Of a stretch of DNA of 64,000 bases, positions 1 to 11,949 are shown one piece after another (positions within the stretch are counted from its first letter, which is position 1; each line of letters opens with the position of its first letter). Both the position numbers and the translations under genes were made by a program. Below the pieces are notes generated by a model. It did no database searches. It saw nothing but the letters and a program-made list of their open reading frames with translations, and was not told the DNA's origin. Source of the stretch: Agrypnia vestita (taxonomy: Eukaryota > Arthropoda > Insecta > Trichoptera > Phryganeidae); assembly GCA_016648135.1 (NCBI GenBank), contig JADDOH010000154.1, positions 155,913 to 219,912 of the forward strand. The letters run 5' to 3'.

Positions 1-135
1 TTTCAGACCATAATAGACTTTTGTAGAAAGTTGTAGATAATTCCAGAGTGTTATGGAGTGTTCCAGAGATTTTAATAGACTTCGATAGTGCGCAATTTAA
101 TCCAGATTCTAGCATCTCGTTACAATATTATTCTA
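1..135. repeat. Dispersed repeat, partial
   Basis: Resembles 15480-15640 (CTTCGATAGTG, then CTCGTTACAAT; runs of TTCTAGA/TTCCAGA). Truncated by the window edge. Confidence 0.3.
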
Positions 136-625
136 GAGAGATTCTTGAAATTAAAATGTGATTTAATTCATAAAATATTCTCGTAATACAAAAACTTTTT
201 ATTTAATATCTATAATAAGTTACATTTAAAATGCAGTTAGAAAATTTATTATAATGATTATTAATTAAATCCCCTAGTCAACAAAGTGTACAATAGACGT
301 TGGGTTATAAATTTTTCAAACTGAGTTTTTTCAAGAAGAAACGTTGTTCTGTAACAAAGCACCTTCACCTTTTTCATAATTGTTTCAAAAGTTACTAGCT
401 CGTTGTAATTTTTTTATGCAAGTCACACATAGTGGAACCAAATCACGAACCAGGATATATCCTCAAGTCCAGTATATCCGTTGGTTTATGTCTATACATT
501 TCAGGGGCGTGCAGTGAGACCAAGAAGCGTGACTTTTTTTCAAACATATATATTTCGAAAAAAAAATCGAAAATAAATATTTATCCGGCAGAATATAATG
601 AAATATTAAATTCTGAATACCAATA

Positions 626-851
626 ATAATAATTTCGTTGTCCGTTCGCCTGTCTATCTGTCCGTGACTTCTTTTGAAAAACTTTTTTTTTATAAATAAA
701 TAAATACTTTACTTTTAATACTTCTCTTCTATTTTATATGATTTTACTATTTCTCTTTTGTTTTATATAATATTTTTAATGTGTGTATTTTCTTTTATAT
801 GGAATGTGTGGGATTGCACGAACCTCCCCACATTCTGGAATAAAGCTATAT

Positions 852-902
<51 letters not shown>

Positions 903-950
903 GGAACCGACATGTAAAATTACCGTCATTTTTGACGGGTTACAGCTGGT
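626..950 (+). mobile_element. Helitron-like non-autonomous element
   Basis: The 3' end has the Helitron signature: hairpin CCGTCA-TTTT-TGACGG (923-938) followed 7 nt later by CTGG (946-949), a CTRR end. The same end recurs at 32503-32530 and 54221-54254 (CTAG). The body contains CGTTGTCCGTTCGCC and an (ATTT)n run. Confidence 0.6.
850..901 (+). repeat. (ATTT)n microsatellite
   Basis: About 13 units of TTTA/ATTT inside the Helitron-like element, just before its 3' hairpin. Confidence 0.95.
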
Positions 951-1364
951 AATATGTTCATTATTTCGATTGAAATATTACGAGATATCAATATGTCTAA
1001 TTTAGGTTTCTTTTCAAAACATAGATAAAATACAATTAAAATTAATTTTTCATTTTTTGTATCCCTTATTGTACACAGTAAATAAAGTTTAACGTTTCTG
1101 AACTTTTAAAATGTAATTAATTTCCAATTACGATTTAATCACAACTACCTACTTCCACTTAATTCCAGTTATTAAAGACTCTAATGGTGTCAATATTCAT
1201 TTGCGAGGAATTCATTTAGAAAGAGCAGACGTGATAATTTGAATTTAATGAGTTATCCCCATAATCTGATGGACACATAAGTATGTTGTACTAAGCCGCA
1301 CTACTGTATATTTATGCCCACGGATTTTTAAAAATGGCAAGCACTGAAAAATGTATGTATATAC

Positions 1365-1547
1365 CAGGCGCGTGCAGTGAGAACATGAAAAAAAAATCGA
1401 ATTTAACTGCCAGAATATTGTGAAATATAAAAATGTTAATTATTGTGATAGGAATATTACGAGATATAGGTATCTCTTATATTGATTAATTTTCAAAATA
1501 TACGCTCAGGAAAAAGTCATGCTTCCTGTTCTCACTGCACGCCCTTG
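1365..1547. mobile_element. hAT-type MITE with 8-bp target duplication
   Basis: Ends CAGGCGCGTGCAGTGAGA and TCTCACTGCACGCCCTTG are inverted repeats. The flanks GTATATAC (1357-1364) and TTATATAC (1548-1555) are an 8-bp duplication with one mismatch. 183 bp, no coding capacity. Confidence 0.8.
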
Positions 1548-1550
1548 TTA

Positions 1551-1985
1551 TATACAGAGTGTCCGGTGACTGGTGTGGGAGTCTTTACAGGTAGATTCCT
1601 GAATTGATAATGAGTTGAAAATGTTGAAGTAACCATTATCTAATATCAATAGTTATGGAGATATGCAATATCAAAGTTTAAATTTTTTTCAATATTTCTG
1701 ACTGATTTTGTGAGGAAAGTTTAACTATCATTACAGTAACTTATATCGATTATAAAAATTCATTCGCTTCAACCTTGCAAAAATTAAAAATAATTTTTTT
1801 CATGGTTTTTATCATTTTATTTGAATTGTATTTAAGCGAATTAATATTTTCATAATCGATATAAGTTACTGTTATGATAGTTTTAACTTTTTGCGAAAAA
1901 TGAGTCTGAAATATTGAAAAAAATGCATACTTTGATATTGCATATCTCCATAACTATAATAATAAATTTGGTTTTATCATTACTT
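1551..1985. mobile_element. Palindromic MITE (TATACAGAGTGTCC family)
   Basis: It begins TATACAGAGTGTCCGG. Long inverted arms contain ATGGAGATATGCAATATCAA / TTGATATTGCATATCTCCAT and TACAGTAACTTATATCGATT. Related copies: 38510-39062, 55388-55862 and partial 39215-39310; an end-only match is at 11388. The right terminus is degraded here. Confidence 0.7.
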
Positions 1986-2565
1986 TTGATTTTCAAAGAC
2001 AAAATTTCACTATCCAAGCTTTATACACCCCAACTCCCAACCTGGCGACTAGGATATCTGATGTTTGCATGAAGAGTGATCTACACTTCACTTGTTCTAA
2101 AGCTTTTAAGTAAATATAATATAATGCAGCAGTCATTAGGATAATCCTCCAGGTAAGTTTTGTCACTTTATTAGTGCTAGCAATTAGCAATTGTATTCGA
2201 GAGTGGGATAGTGGTTCCAAAAATAACATACAGTTTCGAGTATTAGGGGAAAATTAATAATAAAATACAGTTTGCTTACGCTGTATGATAAAAGGTTAAC
2301 TACAACATGCAGAAAAATAATTTCTTCTTACTTTGTGCAAGTCACTATATTAAAGTGAGATAACCTGGAAAATTGTTTATTACTATTAAAGATTATAATC
2401 TATTTTAAAAGAACTCACCGAAAAATTAAATTGACAAAATGTCAATATTCGCTTTAAATAAATAATTTGTATAATGTAATAATGACTTGATTTTATCGGC
2501 TTTTTCTTTCTTGCGACATTTTTTTCAAATGAATATTACAATTCAATCTTCGGGCGAAGTCGAGT
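1986..2565. other. AT-rich, nothing recognised
   Basis: No coding potential beyond chance ORFs (the longest, 78 aa on the - strand, is unlike any known family). Confidence 0.5.
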
Positions 2566-2970
2566 AATTCCAGCCAATCATATTGCTAGTTGAATATATT
2601 TTATTTATTTTATATATAATGAGACACTTACGGAATACTGGGAACAAATACATTAAAGCAATAATAAATAATATAAATATTAAATAAACTCAGCCTACTA
2701 TCCCGATTACAAATTTTTTAGCCCTGCTCTACGCAACAGACGTTTATGTATTTAAGGTGTCAATGCAACGGGATAATGTTAATGTAAACAAAGAATTGAT
2801 ATTTTGTGTTCTACGTGTTTTTTTATTTTTTTTATTGGAGACACTAACAGGATAATAAGTACACGATACTCTAATAATAAAACATTATATATGAAGAATA
2901 TGCCCATTATCCCAATTACAAGTGTCTTCGGCACGCTCTAGCAACATGTATTTTTGCATTTAAGTATATT
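2566..2970 (+). repeat. Diverged tandem duplication
   Basis: Two copies of a ~200-bp segment share TATCCCGATTACAA/TATCCCAATTACAA, GCTCTACGCAACA/GCTCTAGCAACA and GTATTTAAGG/GCATTTAAGT, offset by ~240 bp. Probably part of an unrecognised repeat. Confidence 0.5.
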
Positions 2971-4025
2971 TTACATATACATTTATGTGTATTGTGTATT
3001 TAGTGTTTGAATGTAGTGCGATTAGTACTTAATAAATTATTAGTGTTCAGATTATTGTCAAGAAAATGGAATCAAAAGATATTAGGAGTGACTTTTTAAA
3101 TGATGATTGGGTATTTTTTTGATTATCAGCATCAATTCTAGGATCAGCACAACAAATTTTATTTGTACGACACATTCTTCTGATGGGAGAAAAAAAACAG
3201 TATTATTAGGATACTGACTTATTCTAAGGATTTCCGGGTTCCTTATACTGTGTCTATATAATAGAATATATCAAATATTATTTCGGTATCTACATCTTGT
3301 CAATTATCTTGTCAATTCTATATCTTGTCAATTACCTCCACCATAATATAGCCACGCCTTCGTTCAAAAATTAACGCGTTTAACAAAAGAAGTAATTAAT
3401 ATTTAGTATGCTTCCGTCCTGACAAAGATTCAGTGACATCAAAATCGGTAGATGTAAAGTTACTCCAAGTGGTTTATTCAATGTTTTTATTTAATTAATA
3501 CATTAATAATTATGTACAACCACAAACTTGCAATGCTATATAACAGAAAATATTTTAAAGAAACTAAAGTGAATATGAAAAGTATAGAAAGCATTGAGTT
3601 ACTAAGGCATTGAGTTACTAAGGCACTAAGGCAGTAATATGGAAAGTAGGAGTCTGGATAGTGGTAGGGAAAAGAAAATGAGTTGAAGTATATAGTAGAT
3701 GCAGCAGATAGTAACTCTTTATCAAATTGTACATGTTAAAAAAACATTGACGTGAAAAAAGTAGAGGTCTCAAATCTGAAAAAAAAAGTAATACCTCATA
3801 ATTTTATGTAGAAAATATTCTGTAAAATATTGTAAATGTATGTAAATGTAAAATTGGCTTGTATCGATTTAGTGATTATAATTTAATTCCGTTAATTGAG
3901 TAGTGATGAGGTGTCAAATTTTGTGAGAAAAATACACACAATCTATAGAATTCTTTTTAGTGCGATATGAGCAATATTGAAGAGGTCAATATCGATGCAA
4001 TTTTTCTGAATGCCTTGCATCCGAA

Positions 4026-4061
4026 ATAGAATATCTTAAACACATTAAGATGTTCTATTTC
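4026..4061. repeat. Short inverted repeat
   Basis: GAAATAGAATATCTTAA and TTAAGATGTTCTATTTC can form a ~16-bp stem with a short loop; purpose unknown. Confidence 0.6.
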
Positions 4062-4260
4062 TTGGAATATGGAAGAGCACGTTCTGCAAGGTTTGTTTGT
4101 CTAGCTCTAGAAGGAGCGTGAAACGAATCAGGTCCAGTTGACTGCGCAGTGGAGATATCCTCTCAGTCGTTTAAATTGGAGTATTAGATCAACACGTGCT
4201 CTTAGATGTTCTAGAGGATTCATGTTGTAGAAATTATAAACAGTATTCATGTTATAGGAA

Positions 4261-4610
4261 TGTAAAGCTGATCTTAGCATAATTAAAAAAGGATCGCTCG
4301 GCTGGTTTCGGCATATTGAGCGAATGAATGCGGAAAGAATGGTAAGAAAGGCATGTAACGCAAGTGTTGATGGTGCCAGAAAGAAAGGGCGACCGCGGAA
4401 GACGTGGCACGACCAGATTAACCAGCTACTGCAAGATTAGAAGCCTCAACAACCGTCGAGCTTGTAAGCAAAGATGTATGAATGTGGATGACGCGAGAGT
4501 TGTATGTCAGGACAGAAGAGTGTGGCGTGATGGTAAATAACTAAGTGTAAATTAACTGCGTCGGGGTAGGAGTTAAAAGATTCGTTACGTCTAGCATTAA
4601 GGTGGCGAAA
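4261..4610 (+). pseudogene. LINE fragment, RT C-terminal end
   Basis: The + frame from 4266 reads ADLSIIKKGSLGWFRHIERM, then AERMVRK and RKKGRPRKTWHDQI, the standard tail of a non-LTR reverse transcriptase ORF, ending at TAG. The following 3' sequence (GTCGAGCTTGTAAGCAAAGA, GAATGTGGATGA) recurs at 28310-28440 (-), 39130-39230 (+) and 53400 (-). Same family in all. Confidence 0.8.
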
Positions 4611-4680
4611 AAAAACTGTTTTTGTATATTTTCAAATACTAATGTTCAAGATTCCTCGTTCGATTAGAATGATGTACATA

Positions 4681-5713
4681 CTAGAGCCTCCAATCCGAAT
4701 TTTCGAATATTCGAAACTCTAATATATTCGCCTGTTTTTTAGTATTCGTAAAGTATTCGCTCATATTTATATTATAAGATTTTTAATATTTTTCCAAACG
4801 AAACAAAGGTTTACAAACCCTGAAAGTTATTTGCAATGGGCTATATAATGCAGTCAGACATCAAAGATGTGAACGCCGTAAATTGTCGGATGTCTTTTGC
4901 ATTTACCTGTTTTTTAAAGTCATACTTATCTTTATAGTTTTATTACAATAAGCACTTACGGTTACGCTCAACGATGGAGTCAGCTTTTTCATAAATAATT
5001 GAGCCGACAAACAAGAAGTTATATACAAAAAATACTTGCACGTGGGGTGTGAGATATGAAGTAATATAAACATATCTAAAATTCTGTTAGTTATCGAGAG
5101 AATACTGACTCGTCTGTATCCAATTTTTCATTGTTTTTATATATGTATATTTACAAAATTTAAATATATTTTTTGCGTTTTTTTTTTAATTTGTATTTCT
5201 AAATTCAACATTATTTTTCAATATATTTTTTGTTGTTTTTTTTTTAAATATATTTTTAAATACTGTTGTATTTTGCTATTACTTTGTGGTTATTCATTAT
5301 GAATATAATTAAACTAGTTAACTTAGTTTACACCACCAAATTTTTTTTTACATTTTAGCTTTTAAGGCCGTAGTTGCCAATTTTATACTGTTGTGTTTTG
5401 CTTTTACTTTGTGGTTATTCATTATGAATATAATTAAACTAGTTAACTTAGTTTACACCACTAAAAAAAAATTATTTTTTAGTGGTGTAAACTAAGTTAA
5501 CTAGTTTAATTATATATTTTTTTAAATTAAAATAAATAAATTCTCTACAATTATTTTTTTTTATAATATACAGCATGTATTTGTCTGTATTTATCATCCA
5601 AAGTAAATTATTCCTTTCTCAAAAATTTTACGAATATATTGGAATATTCGAATATATTACCATTAACTATTCGATATTCGAATATACGAATCACGAATAT
5701 TTGGAGGCTCTAG
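4681..5713. mobile_element. TA-flanked DNA element with terminal inverted repeats
   Basis: Ends CTAGAGCCTCCAA (4681) and TTGGAGGCTCTAG (to 5713) are perfect 13-bp inverted repeats, extended by repeats of CGAATATTCG type. TA precedes and follows, suggesting a Tc1/mariner-like non-autonomous element. No transposase frame inside. Confidence 0.75.
5261..5516. repeat. Duplicated PLE-tail repeat with terminal hairpin
   Basis: An 80-bp unit (TTGTGGTTATTCATTATGAA ... AGTTTACACCAC) occurs at 5261-5340 and 5386-5465, then inverted at 5475-5516. The second and third copies form a near-perfect ~40-bp hairpin with a 4-5 nt loop. Unit homologous to the tail of the PLE end at 43500-43580. Confidence 0.85.
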
Positions 5714-5874
5714 TAGGTACATAACAAGGTATACAACTGTATTTTCGACTCTTTCCTTGACGTTTTAAAAATATTTTCATATCTCCCTCTTCAGATATAT
5801 TAGAAGAAACATTCCATCACGCAACAATGTGCACAAAAAAATCATTATCCCATCAATGGGCACCTACTCATAAT

Positions 5875-6304
5875 TTCACGTCTATCGAATTCCACTAACA
5901 ATACGAGAGCGACTAGAACGCTAACACATCGAGTATTGTGCGCAGTTTTGTCAACTCGGACAATACCATTCACTGCCGCGATTGTGTGCAGTGCGATGAG
6001 CGTGCGATTGTGTGCAGTGTGCGCGCATAAGACCGGTGACTTTTCGCGCCTCGGCCCATTGACGAGAGCTGGTGAATGGGACGAGTCCGTCAATGGCGGG
6101 ACAGAGAGTCTAAGGCTCGATAATTCGTCTCGATCGCTTATATTCCTTTTAAATGTTACAGGGGCGGGTCGACCGCTGGGGGTACTGTACAAACTACCCT
6201 CGCCCATTGTGGGGATCTGTAAGTTCTTTTCCAAATTCCTTTATAGCCTTTACAGACACCCTGTCGCCCCGTGTCGTGGGTGACAGTGCCGCAATAAAAG
6301 AAGG
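5875..6304. promoter_or_regulatory. GC-rich island, candidate regulatory DNA or non-coding exon
   Basis: Distinctly GC-richer than its flanks. It holds a 16-bp direct repeat (GCGATTGTGTGCAGTG near 5979 and 6005), acceptor-like TTACAG at ~6161 and ~6256 and donor-like GTAAGT at ~6220 and ~6304. Open frames of 115 (+) and 129 (-) aa overlap here but match no family. The 38-nt gap between a donor and the next acceptor is too short for an intron. Host exon or enhancer cannot be decided from sequence alone. Confidence 0.35.
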
Positions 6305-7085
6305 TAAGTTTTATTTTCGAGTTTCTAAATATGTTTAGTTATAATTAATATATAAACATTTTCACTGACTAATTTAAATATTAATTTTTATTCTTTAGGA
6401 AAATAAATAAATGACATAATTCTAACGTCAATTTATTTATTTATTTAATTAATAATATACATACAATATTTTTTTACAATCATACATAGACAAAGTTTAC
6501 AAATCGATATTTTTTGTGTGTATATACCTCACCAAAACGAATTATGATTCTGGTGTGTGGTGAGGGATAACCACTTTCAATCATAGTGTGATCTAATTAA
6601 ATAACAATGAGAAAGAAAGAAATGAAAATCTAATATATCAAAATTGTAATTAATAATACAATATATAGAATAAGCAGTCAAGTAAATAATAATATATAAT
6701 AAGCAGTCAAAACAGACCAAAATCAGTCACAAAGTCAATTCTATAATAAATGAGAACCCATTCGGGTTCACTGGGCCAATCTAAATATATATTTATTATT
6801 AATTTTATTTAATTTTATTTTTCATTTATTGGTTGTCTTACAGCCATATAATTAAGAAATCTTGAAAAAAAACAATTATGATTTACAGAGCCTTGGGTCA
6901 ATTACAAAAAACCACATAAATACATGAATATTGTACCAGGATGGGTAAAAAAAATAAGAAAAAACAATATGTCAAATAGTGAGTATGTTTGAGTGTGTGT
7001 ATTTGTGTGTTTTTATATGTAAATTTAATAATAATTACATGATTTTTAATTAAACAACTTCGTATTAACCACTTAACTAGTAACT
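6305..7085. other. AT-rich, nothing recognised
   Basis: Chance ORFs only; short ATTT runs near 6430. Confidence 0.5.
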
Positions 7086-7087
7086 CT

Positions 7088-7300
7088 ACGTCTACCGGTT
7101 TCGACACCACTGTATCTTGATCAGGACGGACGCAAACTACTATCCATTATCTATTCTAGCAAACAAATCAGCTTTATTGCTTTTCTTCAAAATCACTATG
7201 TGGTAAGCACCATTTTTTAAATAAAATATTAGCACTATTCATTTCTACAGAAAAAATTCAACGTGTTTCGGGAGAGATGCTCTCTCCTTCAGGACAAGAA
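7088..7300 (-). mobile_element. Two decayed hammerhead-bearing PLE ends in tandem
   Basis: Minus-strand motifs at 7088-7130 (core CUGAUCA, G8 lost; stem II GAUAC/GUGUC; GAAACCGGUA; stem I CGUC/GACG) and at 7262-7300 (CUGAAGG, 7-bp stem II GGAGAGA/UCUCUCC, GAAACACGUU). Both have core changes expected to abolish cleavage. Confidence 0.6.
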
Positions 7301-7304
7301 ATGC

Positions 7305-8039
7305 GAATAGTTCTTGAGGATGTTCCTCAGAACTCAATATCATTGCGGTGAAATGATTATTATGATAATGGAAATTTTATGATGATAGCCAATAGAACTG
7401 TATCGGGAATTGCAATGAATGGAACTAGAAATTATGTATGGTGCTCATTATATATACACAGAGCAAAATAAGTCAATCGTGTACAAAAATTTTCATTGTC
7501 GTTGGTGTAAAATTTTCACCAAACCTTAATAACAGTAGAAAAAAACGAGCGAGCCTTACAGTAGTCGCATATGATGTGTAACATTTGACATCTCACAATT
7601 AAAAATATCAATTGTGCTGCAACAGAAATTAACTTCAAAAATTTAAAAAGCTATTTCCTATATATTTATTAATTGGTAAACACAAGTAAAGGAAATGTAT
7701 GTGCATTTATTTATTCTTGAATTTTTCCGGAATAGGTAGGTACCGTATATCTACATAGCATTTTTATTTTGAAATGTGTTTGGTCAATTTTTTTTTTTTC
7801 GCAGATGGTGGTAGTGTGCCGCCATACATATTATATGAAAACTTTGAATAAATATTTTAAAATAATCACATAAATTACATAAAATTTGTGAATGTAAATC
7901 ATTAACAGTAGTTATTATTTACATTAATGTAAAAAAATTTAGTATTTATTGGATAGTTTCAAAGATATAAGCCAAAATATTTCAAAGTTACAACATCCAT
8001 ACGCTTGATACCAGTCTCGCAACATATATACAAAATCAG
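7305..8039. other. AT-rich, nothing recognised
   Basis: No supported ORF, repeat end or RNA gene. Confidence 0.5.
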
Positions 8040-8515
8040 AAGCATCGGCTGGTAGTGTGCGTCTTCGCTCTGATGGCACTTGCTGGACATTGATTTGTTT
8101 ATAAACGATGATTTTTTGTCCATCGCACGCTCATTGGTTAAATAAAATTGCGCGCGTCTTATTTCCTGTTACGCATTTCCGTCCTTTTTCACGAAATCAC
8201 CGCCACAGCTTGCAGGAAAGCGAGAGGAAAGATGTTTCCCATCAAAAATCAAATAGCACTTGGGCCCTTACACCCGAGAAGCCTTCCAGAATTCAAGCGT
8301 AAGAATCAAATCGGCGTTTAGAATTTACAGATTCGTACAATCTCAAGTGCTGGCTTTTGTAATCTTGTTAAGTACTTAGCCAACAATTGCCGGCTCCCTT
8401 TAGCGTCGTCGCGTCAACCTACCGGTTACATCACACGGGTGCGCGCCCTTTATTCGGGACACTATGCCGCCAGAGATTTGCGAGGGCACTTGAAAGAGAT
8501 TCTCATGATTGATCA
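8040..8515. promoter_or_regulatory. GC-richer island, candidate conserved non-coding element
   Basis: Complex, non-repetitive sequence (CGCGCGTC, CGTCGTCGCGTC, GGTGCGCGCCC) between AT-rich blocks. No coding frame of note (64 aa, unlike anything). Confidence 0.3.
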
Positions 8516-8914
8516 CGAACATTGTTTACTGAATTGCACAGGAATTTCAGCGAAATTCCAAATATTCATACGAGTATATTTATTCAAGTAAAGGATTTTC
8601 TTCTTAGAGCGATATACCCAAGTAAAAGAAATGTATTTTGCAATGTGAAAAAATGGAGGTACTAAAACTTTTATTTATTTATTTTGTTCTAGTAAATACC
8701 TATCATAAACTGAAATTGATAGCACAATAAAGAGGGCATTCTATTTTGTATAATGTTTTGATCATTTGTCGTGATAAATTTGATATATTTGTTATAAATC
8801 TAACAAATAATTGCAAAAATAATATTTTTCGCAAATACCTATGTGGTTATTTAGATAAATTATATTCATTAATCCTTTTGTTTATTTAACGACTGAATTT
8901 ATATATTTTACTAG

Positions 8915-9080
8915 CCATAAACCATAATATAATAACGACCCTTGCGTGTAACCTGTACCGCGCGCTAATTTTGTAAAACCGTTGTAATTTATCAGTGTTG
9001 TTTGTAATTCCAGCCTAATTCCAGCGAGTTACGGACAGACAGATTCGAAATCACGATAGTTGATGATAATTATTATTTAA
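8915..9080 (+). repeat. Dispersed repeat shared with 49150-49290
   Basis: Both copies share GACCCTTGC(G/A)TGTAA, CCAGC(G/A)AGTTACGGAC and an AAATTATTAT-type end. Start ACTAGCC resembles the 5' end of the Helitron-like element at 53810. Confidence 0.5.
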
Positions 9081-9111
9081 CGACTGAATTCATATATTTT
9101 ATAAAACCAAT

Positions 9112-9152
9112 CAAAATTTCTAAAGCAACAATTTTCTTCATCAGGGTGATAA
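9112..9152 (-). mobile_element. Decayed hammerhead/PLE end
   Basis: Minus strand CUGAUGA (complement of 9138-9144), then GAAAUUUUGAUUGG, resembling GAAACCGGTTGATTTT at 43479. GAAAC is altered and stem II is weak. Confidence 0.45.
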
Positions 9153-9388
9153 AAAATACGAATGTGTGGAGCATTACAAACATCGATAGTTTTAAAGAAA
9201 GCGAAGTCAAGGTTTGCATTTTTTTAAATATTCTTCGCTTATCTTTGATAAACCATTGATTTGTCTGTCATGGAACTTATATCGAATATTTAAAATTCGA
9301 AATATCTTGCAAAAAAAATTTTTTCAAAATCATTTTTTTATTATTATTTGTTTGAATTTTACTAAGTAAATTAATCTTCTAGTTTTTA

Positions 9389-9600
9389 TCTTCTGGGGAA
9401 TTATGCCGTGTTTTTACGACCTTTCTGGCCGACATTTCGGATTCCATTGCAGGGACCATCATCAGGGCTGATGTATTATCGTAAATTTTGGTATTGTTGC
9501 TGATGGACCCTGCAATAAGATCCGAAATGTTGGCTAGAAAGGTCGTAAACACACGGCATAATACCCCAGAAGATTCTGAGTGGCCGTGAAAACCTTTTAA
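9389..9600. mobile_element. Penelope-like (family 1) terminal repeats, head-to-head
   Basis: Left arm 9389-9470 and right arm 9497-9577 are inverted copies of the family 1 terminal repeat. The right arm continues to the end motif CTGAGTGGCCGTGAAAACC (9576-9594). The left arm carries a - strand hammerhead with intact CTGATGA but GAAAU; the right arm has lost three core bases (CTGATGGACC at 9500). Confidence 0.8.
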
Positions 9601-10129
9601 GAAAAAAACAATTTTCTTCGAATGAAATTTTAGACTGATTTAATTATTATAAATATTATTTTTTTAAATCCGGCAAGTTGGCGTAAACAGATATTTAAAT
9701 ATAACGCCTGTTTTGACGGTCTAAGCCATTTTCAAAAAGACACTGGGCTCAAATCGGCGAATGTTAAGTTTAGATAACGCTACGCGAACTTTACAATAAT
9801 ATTTATCAAAATTAAATTAATCTTAAATTTCATTAAAATTCACCACGGAGTTCTACACATTAAATAAAAAACAATAAATAAAAATGGCTCATTACTTAAT
9901 ATTTATCGATTTTACTTATTTCTTCCAAACCATGCCTGCTTGGCATTGATCGAATAATACAGTAAAGTGTAGTACGCTGTTGAGACTTATGATAGTGATG
10001 ATTGAAAAACCTGTCACTAAATTGAAGAAATATCAAATATTAATTCATACTTATCTCATATTCACCCCTTATATTTTATTTGATCTTACTATCCGAAAGT
10101 CATTAGTTTTTTTTTTAATTTTTTTTATT

Positions 10130-10645
10130 TAATATTAAAACTACATTTAAATCATAATACATTTGTCTATTACAATCTACTTAGATACATTTTATTTTAT
10201 TGCTTTGCCTCTCCAAAAATGAGACTTGCTCATGTGCTTGCTGAGGGGCTTACACTTTATTAGTTTATTTTGGATTTGGCTTATTTGTTCCTTAGCTATA
10301 TGTCTTGTTATGCATTGTCAAATTGTATCGATCTAAAGTGTTGGTTTATTTTTTTCTTTAATTGTTGTAAGTTATCGATTTTCTTAATATCTGTAGGTAG
10401 GTTATTGAAGTTTTTTATGCCCAAGTATATGTAGTTTTGTTGACACAGTTTCGTATTATATTTTGGGATTTTAAAATTATTTTTGAATTTTAATGATGTG
10501 CTTTTTTCAAATTTAGCAGTTATGTTTTCTTTAATTAGTTGTATAATTGACGTTTTTTTGTAAACATTCTCTAATTTTTAAGTTGTCATGCTAGTGTGCC
10601 CTGTAAGTCGTGATTATAAATAAGGGCGAAAAATTTATTTGATAA
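10130..10645 (-). pseudogene. LINE fragment (CR1/jockey-like), RT C-terminus
   Basis: Minus strand, ~10640-10320: NFKIPKYNTKLCQQNYIYLG followed by INFNNLPTDIKKIDNLQQL-like residues, the 'YNxLP..I......FKKKL' end of jockey/CR1 reverse transcriptases. Stops interrupt it. The remainder is probably 3' UTR. Confidence 0.6.
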
Positions 10646-10649
10646 ATGA

Positions 10650-10920
10650 ATTTTAGGTACGTGCATACCGCGTTCTCGGGTGGGTCTTAACCTCATCAAG
10701 GAGTCTCGTCCGCTCCTACCTATCTTCAGCAAGCGTTCTCCAGTCCATGGTTTCCATTATCCTGGAGTCCGAGTTGACACAGTCAATTCATCTAAGAACT
10801 GCTTTGCCCCGTTGTTCTTGAGTAAATACTATTTCATAATTAATGGATACCCGTTCTTAGTCAGCGGAACGGACTGGCTAATGAGAAATATAAACGCAGT
10901 AATACATATGTAACTATGTA
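10650..10920. other. Non-repetitive, slightly GC-richer stretch
   Basis: A 77-aa + frame is open here but shows no family signature. It may be regulatory DNA or further LINE sequence; undecided. Confidence 0.25.
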
Positions 10921-11289
10921 CATGCAAATCGATTCGTGTTTCATAAATTTACAGTAATAGTAAATACGGCTATTTAAATTATTAGCATCGAAATTATTTA
11001 CACACTGGCTATTATAACCCATCAAAAATGAAGTACTTTTACATATTTCAATTTCAGCTTTAAACTTGTTAGTTGTGTATAAATATATCCTAGCGATTTA
11101 TAAATACAAAACACAAAATTCTCTTCAATTTTTATATCTTTTTTCAGCATCCTGACACAGAGTATTGTCATGTAGGAGATCACATATATTTTGGGCGCGA
11201 GTTAAGACAGTGCCATCTAGCGTAGCGTAGCGTCTTGGTAGTGTTAATGATGGACATTGTTACAATGAGAATTATTGTACATTAATCTA

Positions 11290-11930
11290 TAGACATATCA
11301 CTATAACTAGGCGTGCGAGGGAAGGCGTCGCTGTCGCGTACCAGAAGTTGCCAGGGTGTAAATTTATTACACAATACATAATGTACAGAATGTCCGGTGA
11401 CCGGTGTCGTATTAAATACAGAAATTTGGTCGGGCAGCACTAAAGAAACCATGTAGTAATGGCGGCTTTTCTATCTGTCAAACTGTCAGACGGTAATATC
11501 GGTGCATTATTCACTTTTCAGCTTCGTAAAACTTTAATACTTCATTGGCAATTGTTCGTACACCATTCCGGACTGTTTAGGATGTTTTGAACATAATAAT
11601 TCAGTGCATATTGGTAATCAAGATGACACAGCTCGCGCTCAAAGACGAGAATGAACTGAATGACAGGGCGAGGGGTTACCGCCGGGTGCGGGCGGGGCGG
11701 GTTTTAGTTCAAAATTCGCCGCATGCCAAGTTACGTTGGGCAAGCAATAATTTTGAAGCTCTTAAAAGCTGGAAAACATTGGCTACCTCCTTATACAAAT
11801 ATTGTAAAGTACCTACCTACCACTTTGTGACTAGACCAGAGCCGTATTATGAATAATTTATTAAATGCCGCCTCATCCCGGCTCCCGCGGGTGGTGATAG
11901 GGGAGGCCATACTGTCTTTCTACAGCGGGG
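11290..11930. other. Mixed stretch: MITE end and unassigned ORF
   Basis: ACAGAATGTCCGGTGACCGG (11390-11409) is an end of the TATACAG MITE family. Then an 89-aa + frame (11587-11856) with GC-rich centre; no domain recognised and no homologue suggested. A (CA)n run follows at 11936-11948. Confidence 0.35.
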
Positions 11931-11949
11931 TACATACACACACACACAT

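Larger units (their letters stand above)
503..1025 (+). mobile_element. hAT-type MITE interrupted by a Helitron-like insertion
   Basis: The left end CAGGGGCGTGCAGTGAGA (503-520) and body to ~625 match the MITE at 32777-33001. The body resumes at ~951 (GAAATATTACGAGATATCAA) and fades by ~1025. The interruption is the segment 626-950. The right terminal repeat is lost. Confidence 0.65.

Noticed and set aside
5845..6283. Overlapping 129-aa (-) and 115-aa (+) ORFs as a host gene
   Set aside because: Both strands are open because the patch is GC-rich; neither product has a recognisable domain and splice-like signals are too closely spaced for an intron.
11587..11856. 89-aa ORF as a small gene
   Set aside because: No start context, domain or neighbour supports it; left as unassigned.
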